Positions 26,144 through 34,702 of a stretch of 64,000 nt of DNA are shown here, piece after piece. Both the position numbers and the translations under genes were made by a program. How positions within the stretch are numbered: position 1 is the first letter of the stretch; each line of letters opens with the position of its first letter. The stretch is taken from assembly GCA_030765645.1 (NCBI GenBank), contig JAVCCE010000015.1, positions 124,001-188,000 of the forward strand. Reading direction: 5' to 3'. This DNA is from Candidatus Hinthialibacter antarcticus. Lineage in GTDB: Bacteria; Hinthialibacterota; Hinthialibacteria; Hinthialibacterales; Hinthialibacteraceae. Under the pieces are notes generated by a model, which saw only the letters and a list, made by a program, of their open reading frames with translations, was not told the DNA's origin and did no database searches.

Positions 26144-26398
26144 GTGAACAAAAAACAACAAAAGACGCTTGAATCTATTTTTGAGAAGCCGACTTCGGCA
26201 ACGGTCCGGTTTCAAGATATTGAGTCTATGTTAACAGCAATGAAGTTTGTAAGAAAAGAGCGAGCGGGCTCAAGAGTCACCTTTATTCGCGGCGGTGACC
26301 GGATTTCATTTCATCGCCCGCATCCAAAACCTGAAACCCCGAAGTATGCTGTTGAAGCCCTGCGGGATTTCCTACTATCAATTGGAGAAACGCCATGA
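26144..26398 (+). CDS. hicA: HicA-family mRNA interferase toxin
   Basis: 84 residues from a GTG start. The short dsRBD-like HicA fold is seen as VRFQDIESMLTAMKF, GSRVTFI, and FHRPHPKPETPKYAVEALRDFL. The usual GSHHxF active-site histidine position is Arg here; a subgroup of HicA proteins has this GSRV form with conserved HRPHP, so the active site may differ from the classical one. It overlaps the antitoxin start by four bases (ATGATG). Confidence 0.87.
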   Translation: MNKKQQKTLESIFEKPTSATVRFQDIESMLTAMKFVRKERAGSRVTFIRGGDRISFHRPHPKPETPKYAVEALRDFLLSIGETP

Positions 26399-26718
26399 TG
26401 GAGTATAAAGGCTATCGCGCAACTCCTCAGTATAGCGCTGACGATAAATGCTTTTATGGTCAACTGCTCGGAATTCGCGACTGCGTTTTATTTGAAGGCC
26501 GCAGCGTGAAAGAACTCGAAAAAGCATTTAAAGAGGCTGTTGATAATTACCTTGACGAATGCGCGGAAGAAGGAACCCAACCGCAAAAGCCTTTTTCGGG
26601 CCGGTTTAATTTACGAATTGATACAGACCTTCACGCAAAAGCGATTGAGACTGCTTCGAACCAGAATAAAAGTTTGAACCAATTCATTTCTGATTTGATT
26701 TCAAAAGCGGTCTATTAG
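26395..26718 (+). CDS. hicB: HicB-family antitoxin with C-terminal ribbon-helix-helix
   Basis: 107 residues. The N-terminal HicB partial RNase H-like fold (YKGYRATPQYSADDKCFYG … GIRDCVLFEGRSVKELEKAF) binds the toxin. The C-terminal segment FNLRIDTDLHAKAIETASNQ…LNQFISDLI is a ribbon-helix-helix DNA-binding module that should repress the operon. It is translationally coupled to hicA. Confidence 0.9.
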   Translation: MMEYKGYRATPQYSADDKCFYGQLLGIRDCVLFEGRSVKELEKAFKEAVDNYLDECAEEGTQPQKPFSGRFNLRIDTDLHAKAIETASNQNKSLNQFISDLISKAVY

Positions 26719-26722
26719 TTCC

Positions 26723-26938
26723 ATGAACTTCTCCTGGTTAAAAATTTCCTGTCCCTATTGCGCAGCGCGCATCCCCATCAGCGCCGACCGTTGCACCGAG
26801 TGCCGTTCGATCATCCCCCACGAAGCGGGCGACAAAATACGCGGGCGGTTATTTATCGCCGTGGGCGTTTCCGCGCTCTTGTTTTTTTTGCTGCTGATTG
26901 GCGGGGCGGGGGCGTTGTTTCTCCTGTTGATTTCTTAA
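26723..26938 (+). CDS. Small zinc-ribbon membrane protein
   Basis: 71 residues. A CPYC…CTEC zinc ribbon in the first 30 residues is joined to a single hydrophobic helix (FIAVGVSALLFFLLLIGGAG) ending at the C-terminus. It starts four bases after hicB. Such zinc-ribbon/TM peptides are widespread and uncharacterised; position after a toxin-antitoxin pair may be incidental. Confidence 0.65.
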   Translation: MNFSWLKISCPYCAARIPISADRCTECRSIIPHEAGDKIRGRLFIAVGVSALLFFLLLIGGAGALFLLLIS

Positions 26939-26994
26939 CACAAACCGCGCCTAGCCCGCGCCAATGGCTTGAGGGTAGACTGTAGCCATCAGTC

Positions 26995-28122
26995 ATGACG
27001 AAACCAAAACTCTTAATCGTTTGGCATGGAGCGTTGTTCCCATCGTATCGGCGGGCGTTTTGGCGCTTGCAAACCGAGCACGGCTGGGACGTGCATCTGC
27101 TGGCGGCGCGATCCTGGAGCAAAGCCATGCCGCGGCGCACCCGCTTTCAGCCCGCGCCAGAGGAGCCGATCCACGTTCACTTGCAACGCGCATGGTTCGG
27201 GCTGCACGGCGCCGTCCATCTCCACCCGTTTTTCCCTTGGCTGATGGGGCGGCTCAAACCCGATTTGCTTTATGTGATTGAAGAACCGTTCTCCGTCATG
27301 GCCTGGCTGGCGGCCTATATGGCGACGCGGCGCGTCCCGCCGACGCCCTTCGCGCTGTACGCGTATCAAGACATTTACAAAAAATACCCGCCGCCGTTTC
27401 GCTGGATGGAACGCTTCGTTCTCGAACACGCTGCGCGCGTCTTGGTTCCAAACATCGACGCAGGCAAGGTGGCGGAACGCAAGCACTATCGCGGCCTGTG
27501 GGACGTATTGCCCGCAACGGTCGATCTCGAAAAATTCGCCTACCGCCGCCGGACAAATGAGAGCGAGTTGTTCACGCTGGGCTATGTCGGACGCCTGGCG
27601 GAAGAAAAGGGCCTGCGCGATTTGTTGTGGGCGCTGTCGCATTGCGACGACCGCATCCGCTTGCGTCTCGCGGGCGACGGCCCGGCGCGGCACCGCTTGG
27701 GCGTGTTGGCGAAAGAACTGGGCGTGGATGAACGCCTCGCCTTTCTCGGCCCGATTGCGCATGAAGAATTGCCCGCCTTCTACCACGAAATCGACGCCTT
27801 GGTCTTGCCTTCGCGCACCACCCCGCAGTGGCGCGAACAATTCGGGCGCGTATTGATCGAAGCGATGGCGTGCGGCGCCCCGGTGATCGGGTCTGACTCG
27901 GGCGCGATCCCGTCCGTCATCGGCGACGCGGGCATCATTTTCGCCGAAGGCGAAGCCGACGCGCTGGTCAATAAGATTGAACTGTTGGCGAATGATCCGC
28001 GCTGGCAGAATGAACTCTCGCTGCGCGGACGCGTACACGCAGAGCAGAATTACGGCGTTGACCGCGTCGCAGAAAAACTCCATCGCCATCTAACGGAGGC
28101 GCTTCATGCACGTCGCGATTAA
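26995..28122 (+). CDS. Glycosyltransferase family 4 (GT-B fold)
   Basis: 375 residues. The C-terminal donor domain has LGYVGRLAEEKGLRDLLWAL and the EX7E-type region EQFGRVLIEAMACGAPVIGSDSGAIPSVIGDAG, characteristic of GT4. The N-terminal acceptor domain is less conserved. It overlaps the next glycosyltransferase by 17 bases, so the two work in the same pathway, probably surface polysaccharide or glycolipid assembly. A long antisense frame across this gene is a codon-bias shadow. Confidence 0.93.
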   Translation: MTKPKLLIVWHGALFPSYRRAFWRLQTEHGWDVHLLAARSWSKAMPRRTRFQPAPEEPIHVHLQRAWFGLHGAVHLHPFFPWLMGRLKPDLLYVIEEPFSVMAWLAAYMATRRVPPTPFALYAYQDIYKKYPPPFRWMERFVLEHAARVLVPNIDAGKVAERKHYRGLWDVLPATVDLEKFAYRRRTNESELFTLGYVGRLAEEKGLRDLLWALSHCDDRIRLRLAGDGPARHRLGVLAKELGVDERLAFLGPIAHEELPAFYHEIDALVLPSRTTPQWREQFGRVLIEAMACGAPVIGSDSGAIPSVIGDAGIIFAEGEADALVNKIELLANDPRWQNELSLRGRVHAEQNYGVDRVAEKLHRHLTEALHARRD

Positions 28123-29212
28123 CGCGCTTGGCGTCACCAACCGCAGCGGGACGGGTCGTTACGCCTTCGGCCTGATCGACGGCCTGATGCGCATTCCAAC
28201 CGCAGCAGCGCGTTTTTCGGTATTGGTACCGTCCGAGTTTCGAGTTCCCCGCGCTTGGCAATCGAACCCGTCCATCGCGTTTTATTCCATTGCGACGGGC
28301 GGCGCGTTGCAGCGTATTTATTTTGAGCAATTTCGGCTGCCGGTCTGGTTACGGAAAATTCAGCCGGACGTTTTTCATTCGCCTGCGTTCATCGCGCCGG
28401 TCGACGCCCCCAAACAGGTTCGCCAAGTGGTTTCGATTCATGATTTGGCGTTCGCGCATTTTCCCGAAACCATACCAACCCTGCGCCTCGCCTACTATCG
28501 CTGGGCGATCCCCCGGTCCGTCCAATGCGCAACTCACATTTTGACGGATGCGCATTCCGTCTCCGAACAAGTCGCCAGCGAGTTTGATTGTAAGGCGACC
28601 ATCTCCGCCGTCCCGCTTGGAGCCGACGCCCGTCTGTTTCATCCTCACGCAAGCGACGACGATCAAGCCGTGTTGGAGCGCTACGGCATTGCGGCGCCAT
28701 ATATTTTGTTTGTTGGGACCCGGGAGCCGCGCAAAAATTTGCCTATGCTGCTCTACGCATTTCATGCGGCGCGTGAACGCGGATTTGAAGCGAAACTGGT
28801 GCTGGCGGGGCGCGACGGCTGGATGCAATCGCAAACGAAATTCGCCCAAGAAGGCGTACAGCGCATCGGGTTTGTCGCGGATGAACACATGCCCGCCCTC
28901 TATCGTCATGCGTCCGCGTTGGCGGCGCCGTCGCTCGATGAAGGCTTTAATCTGCCCACGGTGGAAGCCCTCGCGTGCGGGACGCAAGTCATTGCGTCTG
29001 ACATCGCCGTCCACCGGGAAATACTCGGCGAGCAAGCGCTCTTTGTTTCGCCCCATGATTCTGAAGGATGGGTGAAGGCGCTTTTTGCATTAAAAGAACG
29101 AAATGGTGGGTTAAGAACCCACCCTACGATCACTCAGCCCATTAACACACGTGATTGGACTGACGTCGCAAACGATACGCTTAAAATCTATGAGAAAACT
29201 TTTGGGGCGTAA
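28106..29212 (+). CDS. Glycosyltransferase family 4 with a repeat-derived insertion
   Basis: 368 residues. GT-B features: NRSGTGRYAFGLIDGL at the N-terminus; the donor domain has ILFVGTREPRKNLPMLLYAF and PSLDEGFNLPTVEALACGTQVIASD. GGAGG six bases before the ATG at 28106 supports the start. Codons 334-341 (29105-29127) are a dispersed intergenic hairpin repeat read in frame as GGLRTHPT. This sits in the variable region before the C-terminal helix, so the protein is probably still active. Confidence 0.93.
   Translation: MHVAINALGVTNRSGTGRYAFGLIDGLMRIPTAAARFSVLVPSEFRVPRAWQSNPSIAFYSIATGGALQRIYFEQFRLPVWLRKIQPDVFHSPAFIAPVDAPKQVRQVVSIHDLAFAHFPETIPTLRLAYYRWAIPRSVQCATHILTDAHSVSEQVASEFDCKATISAVPLGADARLFHPHASDDDQAVLERYGIAAPYILFVGTREPRKNLPMLLYAFHAARERGFEAKLVLAGRDGWMQSQTKFAQEGVQRIGFVADEHMPALYRHASALAAPSLDEGFNLPTVEALACGTQVIASDIAVHREILGEQALFVSPHDSEGWVKALFALKERNGGLRTHPTITQPINTRDWTDVANDTLKIYEKTFGA
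29105..29127. repeat. GGTGGGTT-AAG-AACCCACC hairpin repeat inside a coding sequence
   Basis: An 8-base-pair perfect stem with a 3-base loop followed by CTAC; identical to the intergenic copies at 39354-39376 and 39484-39506. Its 23 bases are translated in frame within the glycosyltransferase. Confidence 0.9.
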
Positions 29213-29233
29213 CCCGCGACGCCCCGGCGAACA

Positions 29234-29383
29234 TCACTTCAAATCGATCTGCACTTTGTTTGACTTCGTATTATGCCCGCAACTGTTGCAATCTTTTTTT
29301 GTGGTTGAATGAATCACCGAACGAACGACATACGCCGCACAGATTGCTGCAATCAATAACGCAATGATTTCTTGAACGCCCAT
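29234..29383 (-). CDS. FeoB-associated Cys-rich membrane peptide
   Basis: 49 residues: one N-terminal transmembrane helix (EIIALLIAAICAAYVV), then a short cytoplasmic tail with DCNSCG, the pattern of the FeoB-associated Cys-rich family. It lies ten bases after the feoB stop, with GGAGA seven bases before its ATG. The two cysteines may bind iron or support FeoB assembly, as proposed for FeoC-like partners; that is inference. Confidence 0.85.
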   Translation of the reverse strand: MGVQEIIALLIAAICAAYVVRSVIHSTTKKDCNSCGHNTKSNKVQIDLK

Positions 29384-29393
29384 GATGGTCTCC

Positions 29394-31802
29394 TTATCCG
29401 AGTCCGATCAGGACAGCGGCTTGATAGGTGACAAACGACGCGATGTAAGCCAACACGGTCATGTAAACAAACGTCGCGATTGGCCAGCTCCATGAGTTGG
29501 TTTCACGCTTGATGACAGCCAACGTTGAGACGCATTGGCTGCACAGCGCAAAGAACACCATCACCGACAACGCGACCGCAATGTTAAATAAATTCGAGCC
29601 GTCCGGCTTTTTCGCATTCTGGATCGTCGTCAGCAAATCTTCTGATGCTTCGTCGGCGCCGCCGCCGAGGTTAAAGATGGTTCCCAGTGTGGAAACAATC
29701 ACCTCGCGCGCGGGGAACGAAGCCAGCGTCGCCATACCGATGCGCCAATCCCAGCCCAGCGGCTCAACCAAAGGCTCAATGGCGCGTCCCATCCAGCCCA
29801 ACGCGCTGGCGCGCACCATCGCGCCGCTTTCCTGCCACTCCAAGCGCTCCAGTGATTTTTGATAGCCCTGGTAAATGGTTTGCATTTCTTCCAGGCGAGT
29901 ATCATACGCGGGGACGGCGTTTTCAGGCGCGTCATCTTCCGTCATGGCGAAACGCGCGTCTTCTTCAAGCGCAGCCAATAAATCATCGGTATTGATATAA
30001 TCATCGCCATACGTTTCGGCATCATACGCAGCCAGCAACGGACGCAACTGCACCGCCGCCCGGGTTTCGGCTTGCTCGCGTTGCGAGGCGTATTCTTGTT
30101 TGACTTCGGTGGACTGGGGGAAATACGCCAGCGCCCATACCAGAATTGTACACGCGAAAATGATCGTCCCGGCGCGATATAAAAACGCGGCGGAGCGTTC
30201 GTAAACATAGAAAAGAACATTGCGAACCGACGGCAATTTATAGGTCGGCATCTCCAACACAAACGCCGAAGGTTCCTTACGCAACAACCAGCGATTGGCG
30301 ATTAGCGCCACCGGAATCGCCGCGACAATGCCGACGAGATACATCCCGAATAGCGTTAGTCCTTGCAGGTTAAAAAATGAGCCGAACAGCGCCCGGTCAG
30401 GAACAAAGGCCGCAATAAAGATGAGATAAACCGGCAACCGCGCCGAGCAACTCATCAACGGCGCGACCAGGATCGTCACCAGTCGGTCGCGACGGTCTTC
30501 AATTGTCCGGGTCGCCATAACGCCGGGAACGGCGCACGCAAAAGAAGAAAGCAGTGGAATAAATGACTTGCCCGACAGCCCGAATTTAGACAGCAAGCGG
30601 TCCATCAAATACGCGGCGCGCGGCAGATACCCGCAATCTTCGAGAATGGCCAAAAAGAAAAACAAAATCGCGATCTGCGGAACAAAAATCACCACTGAAC
30701 CAACCCCGGCGATGATTCCGTCTTGGACCAAACTGCGCAATGCGCCTTCTGGAATCCGCGAACCGAAGACCTCGCCCAAAAAGCCAATGGCGCCTTCGAT
30801 GATATCCATAAACGGCCCCGCCCATGAATAAATCGACTGAAACACCAACGCCATAATGAAAAAGAAAACAATCGATCCCCAAAGTTTGTGGGTCAAAACC
30901 CGGTCGAGACGATGAGACAACGTGACAACGGGTTGATCAGGGCGGGCCAAATGCGGCGAGAGAACGTGAGACGCCCATTCATAGCGAATTTTGGTTTCAA
31001 CCGCGCCCAGCGGCATCCCGTTTCCGGCTTCTTCGCGCGCCAGTTTGAGTTGGACGGCAAAGTCGCCCCCGAAGCGTTCAATCAAACGGTTTTCAGAATA
31101 CGCCTCCACGTCAATCATGGCGCGTTGCAACTCGATGGGGTGAGGCAACTCGCGGTCGGGTTGCAGTTGTAACCATTGCTGCAAATTTTTAAATGCCGTC
31201 ATAAATGTTTCCGGCATCGCGGGCGCATTAAATTGCGGCGCTTCCTGGCAATTGATTTGCTTCTCAATCGCCTGACGTAATTCGTTCACACCTTCTCGCC
31301 GATGCGCGCAAATCGGCACGACGGGAGCATTCAGCGTCTTCGACAAGCCTTCTGTATCAATCGAAACGCCCCGCCCCTGAGCGATGTCAATCATGTTTAA
31401 CGCAACAACAACCGGAAGCCCCAATTCAAGGATTTGCGAAAGAAAATACAGATTGCGGGTCAAATTGCTGGCGTCAACAATGGCAAGCACCATATCAACC
31501 GGAGGCTCGCCTTGTTGCTTCCCCAATAAAACGTCATTCACCACCATCTCATCGGGAGACCGCGCCGCCAGACTGTAACTACCGGGCAGATCAATTAACT
31601 CAATCTTGTTTTCCCCAATCGAAAAACGCCCGCACTTTCGCTCGACGGTTACGCCGGGATAATTGCCCACTTTCTGGTTCATGCCAGTCAGCGAATTAAA
31701 TAAAGTTGTCTTGCCTGTATTGGGATTTCCGATCAAGGCAATGCGTATTTCTTTGGTTTGCTTTTTTTCTTGAATGGGTATTTCAGAAGCGCTCGTTGTC
31801 AT
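29394..31802 (-). CDS. feoB: Ferrous iron transporter FeoB
   Basis: 802 residues. The N-terminal G domain has G1 GNPNTGKTTLF (25-35), G3 DLPGSYSL and G4 NMID. A helical GDI region precedes the membrane domain, with the Gate and core motifs intact (LPRAAYLMDRLLSKFGLSGK, SFACAVPGVMATRT, LMSCSARLPVY). It drives Fe2+ uptake across the inner membrane. It is preceded by feoA with a hairpin in the 222-base spacer and followed by a Cys-rich peptide gene. Confidence 0.97.
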   Translation of the reverse strand: MTTSASEIPIQEKKQTKEIRIALIGNPNTGKTTLFNSLTGMNQKVGNYPGVTVERKCGRFSIGENKIELIDLPGSYSLAARSPDEMVVNDVLLGKQQGEPPVDMVLAIVDASNLTRNLYFLSQILELGLPVVVALNMIDIAQGRGVSIDTEGLSKTLNAPVVPICAHRREGVNELRQAIEKQINCQEAPQFNAPAMPETFMTAFKNLQQWLQLQPDRELPHPIELQRAMIDVEAYSENRLIERFGGDFAVQLKLAREEAGNGMPLGAVETKIRYEWASHVLSPHLARPDQPVVTLSHRLDRVLTHKLWGSIVFFFIMALVFQSIYSWAGPFMDIIEGAIGFLGEVFGSRIPEGALRSLVQDGIIAGVGSVVIFVPQIAILFFFLAILEDCGYLPRAAYLMDRLLSKFGLSGKSFIPLLSSFACAVPGVMATRTIEDRRDRLVTILVAPLMSCSARLPVYLIFIAAFVPDRALFGSFFNLQGLTLFGMYLVGIVAAIPVALIANRWLLRKEPSAFVLEMPTYKLPSVRNVLFYVYERSAAFLYRAGTIIFACTILVWALAYFPQSTEVKQEYASQREQAETRAAVQLRPLLAAYDAETYGDDYINTDDLLAALEEDARFAMTEDDAPENAVPAYDTRLEEMQTIYQGYQKSLERLEWQESGAMVRASALGWMGRAIEPLVEPLGWDWRIGMATLASFPAREVIVSTLGTIFNLGGGADEASEDLLTTIQNAKKPDGSNLFNIAVALSVMVFFALCSQCVSTLAVIKRETNSWSWPIATFVYMTVLAYIASFVTYQAAVLIGLG

Positions 31803-31950
31803 GATGTGATTCGTTTCCCGCCGCTTTCTATTTGAATCGTTTCGTCCGTTTAAATTTGTCTTACTCTGATATAAATGATCTACGACTACAACTTGAAGAA
31901 TTCAATGGAAAATCCGGTTAAAAAAGCGCATTTTCCATAAATTTGGCGAT

Positions 31951-31980
31951 AAGAAAGGGAGGCGGCGCAAAGCCCCTCCC
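31951..31980 (-). terminator. Hairpin between feoA and feoB (probable attenuating terminator)
   Basis: On the minus strand GGGAGG-GGC-tttgc-GCC-G-CCTCCC forms a bulged stem followed by TTTCTT. It lies 45 bases after the feoA stop, so it may lower read-through into feoB or end a feoA transcript, leaving feoB to its own promoter. Confidence 0.6.
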
Positions 31981-32024
31981 CCCCAGACATATTTTTACAT
32001 TCAAAAGCAGTTAGTTCGATAAAA

Positions 32025-32318
32025 TTATTTGGCTGTTTCCAACAACGCAGAATCTTCTGCATAGACCGAATCCAGACCGCCAACCAGCGTCGGATCGACC
32101 GGGGTCAGGCGAATTCCACCGATTTGTTCGGGCCTTACACACAAACGGGTCTCGCCAACATCCAATATGATCGGGTTTCCACCGCGAACAATGCGGACTT
32201 GTTCACCTGGAAGCATCCCCATTTCTAAGAGTCGGGCAATGATTTGGCCTTGCCCATCGACGCGGGTGATGACTCCAGTGACTCCTTCGTTGCATTCACA
32301 AAGCCGTTGTTCGGTCAC
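32025..32318 (-). CDS. feoA: FeoA SH3-like protein
   Basis: 97 residues. The FeoA core is RLLEMGMLPGEQVRIVRGGNPIILDVGETRLCVRPEQ. FeoA binds FeoB and supports ferrous iron uptake. It lies 43 bases downstream of the DtxR-family gene in the same direction, so the regulator and feoA are probably co-transcribed. Confidence 0.95.
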   Translation of the reverse strand: MTEQRLCECNEGVTGVITRVDGQGQIIARLLEMGMLPGEQVRIVRGGNPIILDVGETRLCVRPEQIGGIRLTPVDPTLVGGLDSVYAEDSALLETAK

Positions 32319-32361
32319 TGTGCGCTTTCCTTTCCAACTGTTGAAACAGACTCAAAGATGG

Positions 32362-32925
32362 TTACGCCTTCACTTGCTCTGTATTCATCGACGCTTGGGT
32401 AAGACATTCTCCGACTGGCTCACAGATCGGGCATAACCCCGACGAGTTACAGCCGGCTTTCAATGCTTCCATATCGTTCAACAACACGTTCATGGTTTCT
32501 TCATTGGCAAACAGCGCCTGTAAAAAGCGCAGCAGGCTCTCTGAAGACGGCTTGCTTAGCAGGTGCTCCATTTTGCAGGCGTCTTCATCAGCGGCATCTG
32601 GCGAAACGCCTAACACATCGCGCAAAAACCGCGCCAGCAATACGAAGTTGCTTTCGATCTGGCGGGCGAGCCGCTCGCCTTCATCTGTTAATAATAGAAA
32701 CCGGTTTGGGTCTTCTTTGACCAAACCGCGGTCTTTGAGTTGGGTGAGCGCGAGCGAAGCGGCGCCGCGTGAAATATTGAGCAAATTAGCGACATCGGTT
32801 ACCCGGGCGTATCCATTGCTGCTGCGCAGCCGGTCGACCGCCATCAGATAATGGGCCACCGAATGGCTGACCTCGTTATCTTCAAACGCTCTCCAATGGG
32901 ATGAGTCATTGGCTACTTCATACAT
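32362..32925 (-). CDS. DtxR-family iron-dependent transcriptional regulator
   Basis: 187 residues. An N-terminal winged helix (RVTDVANLLNISRGAASLAL, LKDRGLVKEDPNRFLLLTDEG) is followed by the dimerisation/metal domain with DEDACKMEHLLS, equivalent to the DtxR metal-site segment. There is no SH3 third domain; instead a Cys-rich tail CNSSGLCPICEPVGEC is present, which might bind metal. It probably represses its own operon and feoB when Fe2+ is high. Confidence 0.92.
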   Translation of the reverse strand: MYEVANDSSHWRAFEDNEVSHSVAHYLMAVDRLRSSNGYARVTDVANLLNISRGAASLALTQLKDRGLVKEDPNRFLLLTDEGERLARQIESNFVLLARFLRDVLGVSPDAADEDACKMEHLLSKPSSESLLRFLQALFANEETMNVLLNDMEALKAGCNSSGLCPICEPVGECLTQASMNTEQVKA

Positions 32926-32999
32926 AACCTTAGATCCTCAATCAGCAACAATACAGAACGAAAAGTCACTTGTGCGCTGCATCGTCCTTTTGTTTAACT

Positions 33000-33028
33000 A
33001 GCATAACATCTGTTCGCCAGATTGACAA
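33000..33028 (-). promoter_or_regulatory. Promoter of the dtxR-feoA operon with internal dyad
   Basis: On the minus strand TTGTCA (-35), a 17-base spacer and extended TGTTATGCT (-10, 4 of 6 plus TGn). The spacer holds an inverted repeat ATCTG-ttcgc-CAGAT (33008-33022), well placed for an autoregulatory operator. The 282-base spacer 32926-33207 otherwise contains no gene. Confidence 0.6.
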
Positions 33029-33207
33029 GAAGAAATTCGTAAAAAGCAGAAAATTATTTTTTATTCAGAAATCGAAGGCCTTCTCCCGACTCAACGGATT
33101 CAATATCTAAAGAAAGAATTCATTGCTATTTAAATGAAAAAGAGTACAATTGACAAGCCATTTCATTGAGATTACACACCTTATATTGTGATTAAAGGAA
33201 TCCCACT

Positions 33208-33570
33208 ATGAGCGGCAAACGCTTTTTACGAGACAATACGTTGGGAAGCATGCTGGATGAGATTAAGACCATCTCCAACAAAGTGTCTCAGAACGAGTTC
33301 CCCAACATTATGTTTTCTCAATCACTCGCTTCGCTTTCTGAGTTATATGAGACTAACACACATGTCTTGGAGCGCATCGAAAATGCCATTGAGGGAATTC
33401 GCAGTGGAAAAGAAAACAGCGAGGTTTTAGAAGACTTGGTTCACGCAGCCGCCCATGTCCAGATTGGGCTGGTCACTGTACACAAATCGTTGAAAACCGA
33501 TGTTTCAGCAATGTTACATACGCTCAACCATTTAAAAGAAGTGGTTTCGCTAGACGAGGATGAATCATAA
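33208..33570 (+). CDS. Small alpha-helical protein of unknown function
   Basis: 120 residues, soluble, no signal peptide. The pattern suggests helices throughout (GSMLDEIKTISNKV, LASLSELYETNTHVLERIENAI, EDLVHAAAHVQIGLVTVHKSL), perhaps a four-helix bundle. AAAGGA ten bases before the ATG supports the start. It is divergent from the DtxR gene and convergent with the next. I do not recognise the family. Confidence 0.75.
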   Translation: MSGKRFLRDNTLGSMLDEIKTISNKVSQNEFPNIMFSQSLASLSELYETNTHVLERIENAIEGIRSGKENSEVLEDLVHAAAHVQIGLVTVHKSLKTDVSAMLHTLNHLKEVVSLDEDES

Positions 33571-33580
33571 AACCGGAGGA

Positions 33581-34579
33581 TCAACTAACGCCGTAACCTG
33601 TAACGGACTTTGTAACGCGCCCGTCCCAGATGAAGTAATTGCGGTTCTGCAACAACACTTTTTCCAATATTTTGACCGGATACGCTTTGCCTAGTTTGAT
33701 CGCATCTACATTTGTTGCGACTTCCCATCGGCTGCTGCCTTTTTTCATACACAGCGTCACCAAATCAAGGGGGAGAGTTTCATAAGCGGCCGTTCGGCCC
33801 ATTTTGAGTGAAATTCGTTTTACCTGGTCAAGCGTCAACGGCAACTCGTAACTGTTATCCAGCCCCGTGCTTTTAATCGGCCCCATCACATAGATTGCAT
33901 TTCGATAGACAAAGTCAGAATCAATATTATGCCGGGCAAGTTCTTTGATGGTAAAATCGGCGTTCTTCGGCACCTGTCCGGCTAAAGCGGGAGCGCGGTG
34001 CACCAATTTTTCGAGGTTGCGCGTCATAATCCGCAATTGATCGTCTGAGATATCGCGGCGGGGATCAAACGTCCAATCTTCGATTTGTTTAATGCTGGCA
34101 AACCGGCCCTTGCTGGCTTTCCGTTTAAAGAAATGGATGACCCACTTAAAAAACCCAAGCGACAAAAAGATCAAAAGAATCGAAAGAGAAAACCCAACGA
34201 CAGCCATCACGGCAAAGCCCAACACCGGGTGTTCTTGAATGAAGGGATTCACCTGGTTTTGCAAGAAAATTGCCGTAGCGTCCCGCGCCATGCCGTAATA
34301 CAGGCTGATCGCTTCAACAACGGCGGTATATGACTGAACAAACACGCTGCTGACTGCCTTAAACGCTTTATCGCTATCATGCAGCCGCAATACATAGAAC
34401 GGCGAATACGCCTTACCGAGCGACATTCCCGCCATGGCGTTAATATATCCTGAATAGAAATAGAGTCCGCCCCCCACGCTGATTCCCAAAATGGTTTTCA
34501 GTCCAAGAAACTCTAAAAAGAGTTGGAAATCACTGCGTGATGAACGGGCGCGCGGCTTTGCTGCCACTTTCGGCTCCAA
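33581..34579 (-). CDS. Membrane protein of unknown function
   Basis: 332 residues. Two hydrophobic regions near 29-45 and 120-143 (VLGFAVMAVVGFSLSILLIFLS) anchor it. The loop between is likely extracytoplasmic, and a soluble C-terminal half of about 180 residues follows a basic stretch (FKRKASKG). The C-terminal domain has no motif I know. Its stop lies ten bases from the convergent small gene. Function unknown. Confidence 0.75.
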   Translation of the reverse strand: MEPKVAAKPRARSSRSDFQLFLEFLGLKTILGISVGGGLYFYSGYINAMAGMSLGKAYSPFYVLRLHDSDKAFKAVSSVFVQSYTAVVEAISLYYGMARDATAIFLQNQVNPFIQEHPVLGFAVMAVVGFSLSILLIFLSLGFFKWVIHFFKRKASKGRFASIKQIEDWTFDPRRDISDDQLRIMTRNLEKLVHRAPALAGQVPKNADFTIKELARHNIDSDFVYRNAIYVMGPIKSTGLDNSYELPLTLDQVKRISLKMGRTAAYETLPLDLVTLCMKKGSSRWEVATNVDAIKLGKAYPVKILEKVLLQNRNYFIWDGRVTKSVTGYGVS

Positions 34580-34702
34580 GAACGTCGAATCATACTTATG
34601 ACTATATTATATCGCTCCAACTATCTTATCGGACATAAAATATGATTACTTTACCAAACTAACGGTTTTAGTTCAGATTTTTAAACAGGTTAGATCATCT
34701 AC

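Noticed and set aside
27013-28089. Long antisense reading frame across the first glycosyltransferase
   Set aside because: It mirrors a well-supported GT4 gene; such frames arise from codon bias and it has no recognisable protein features.
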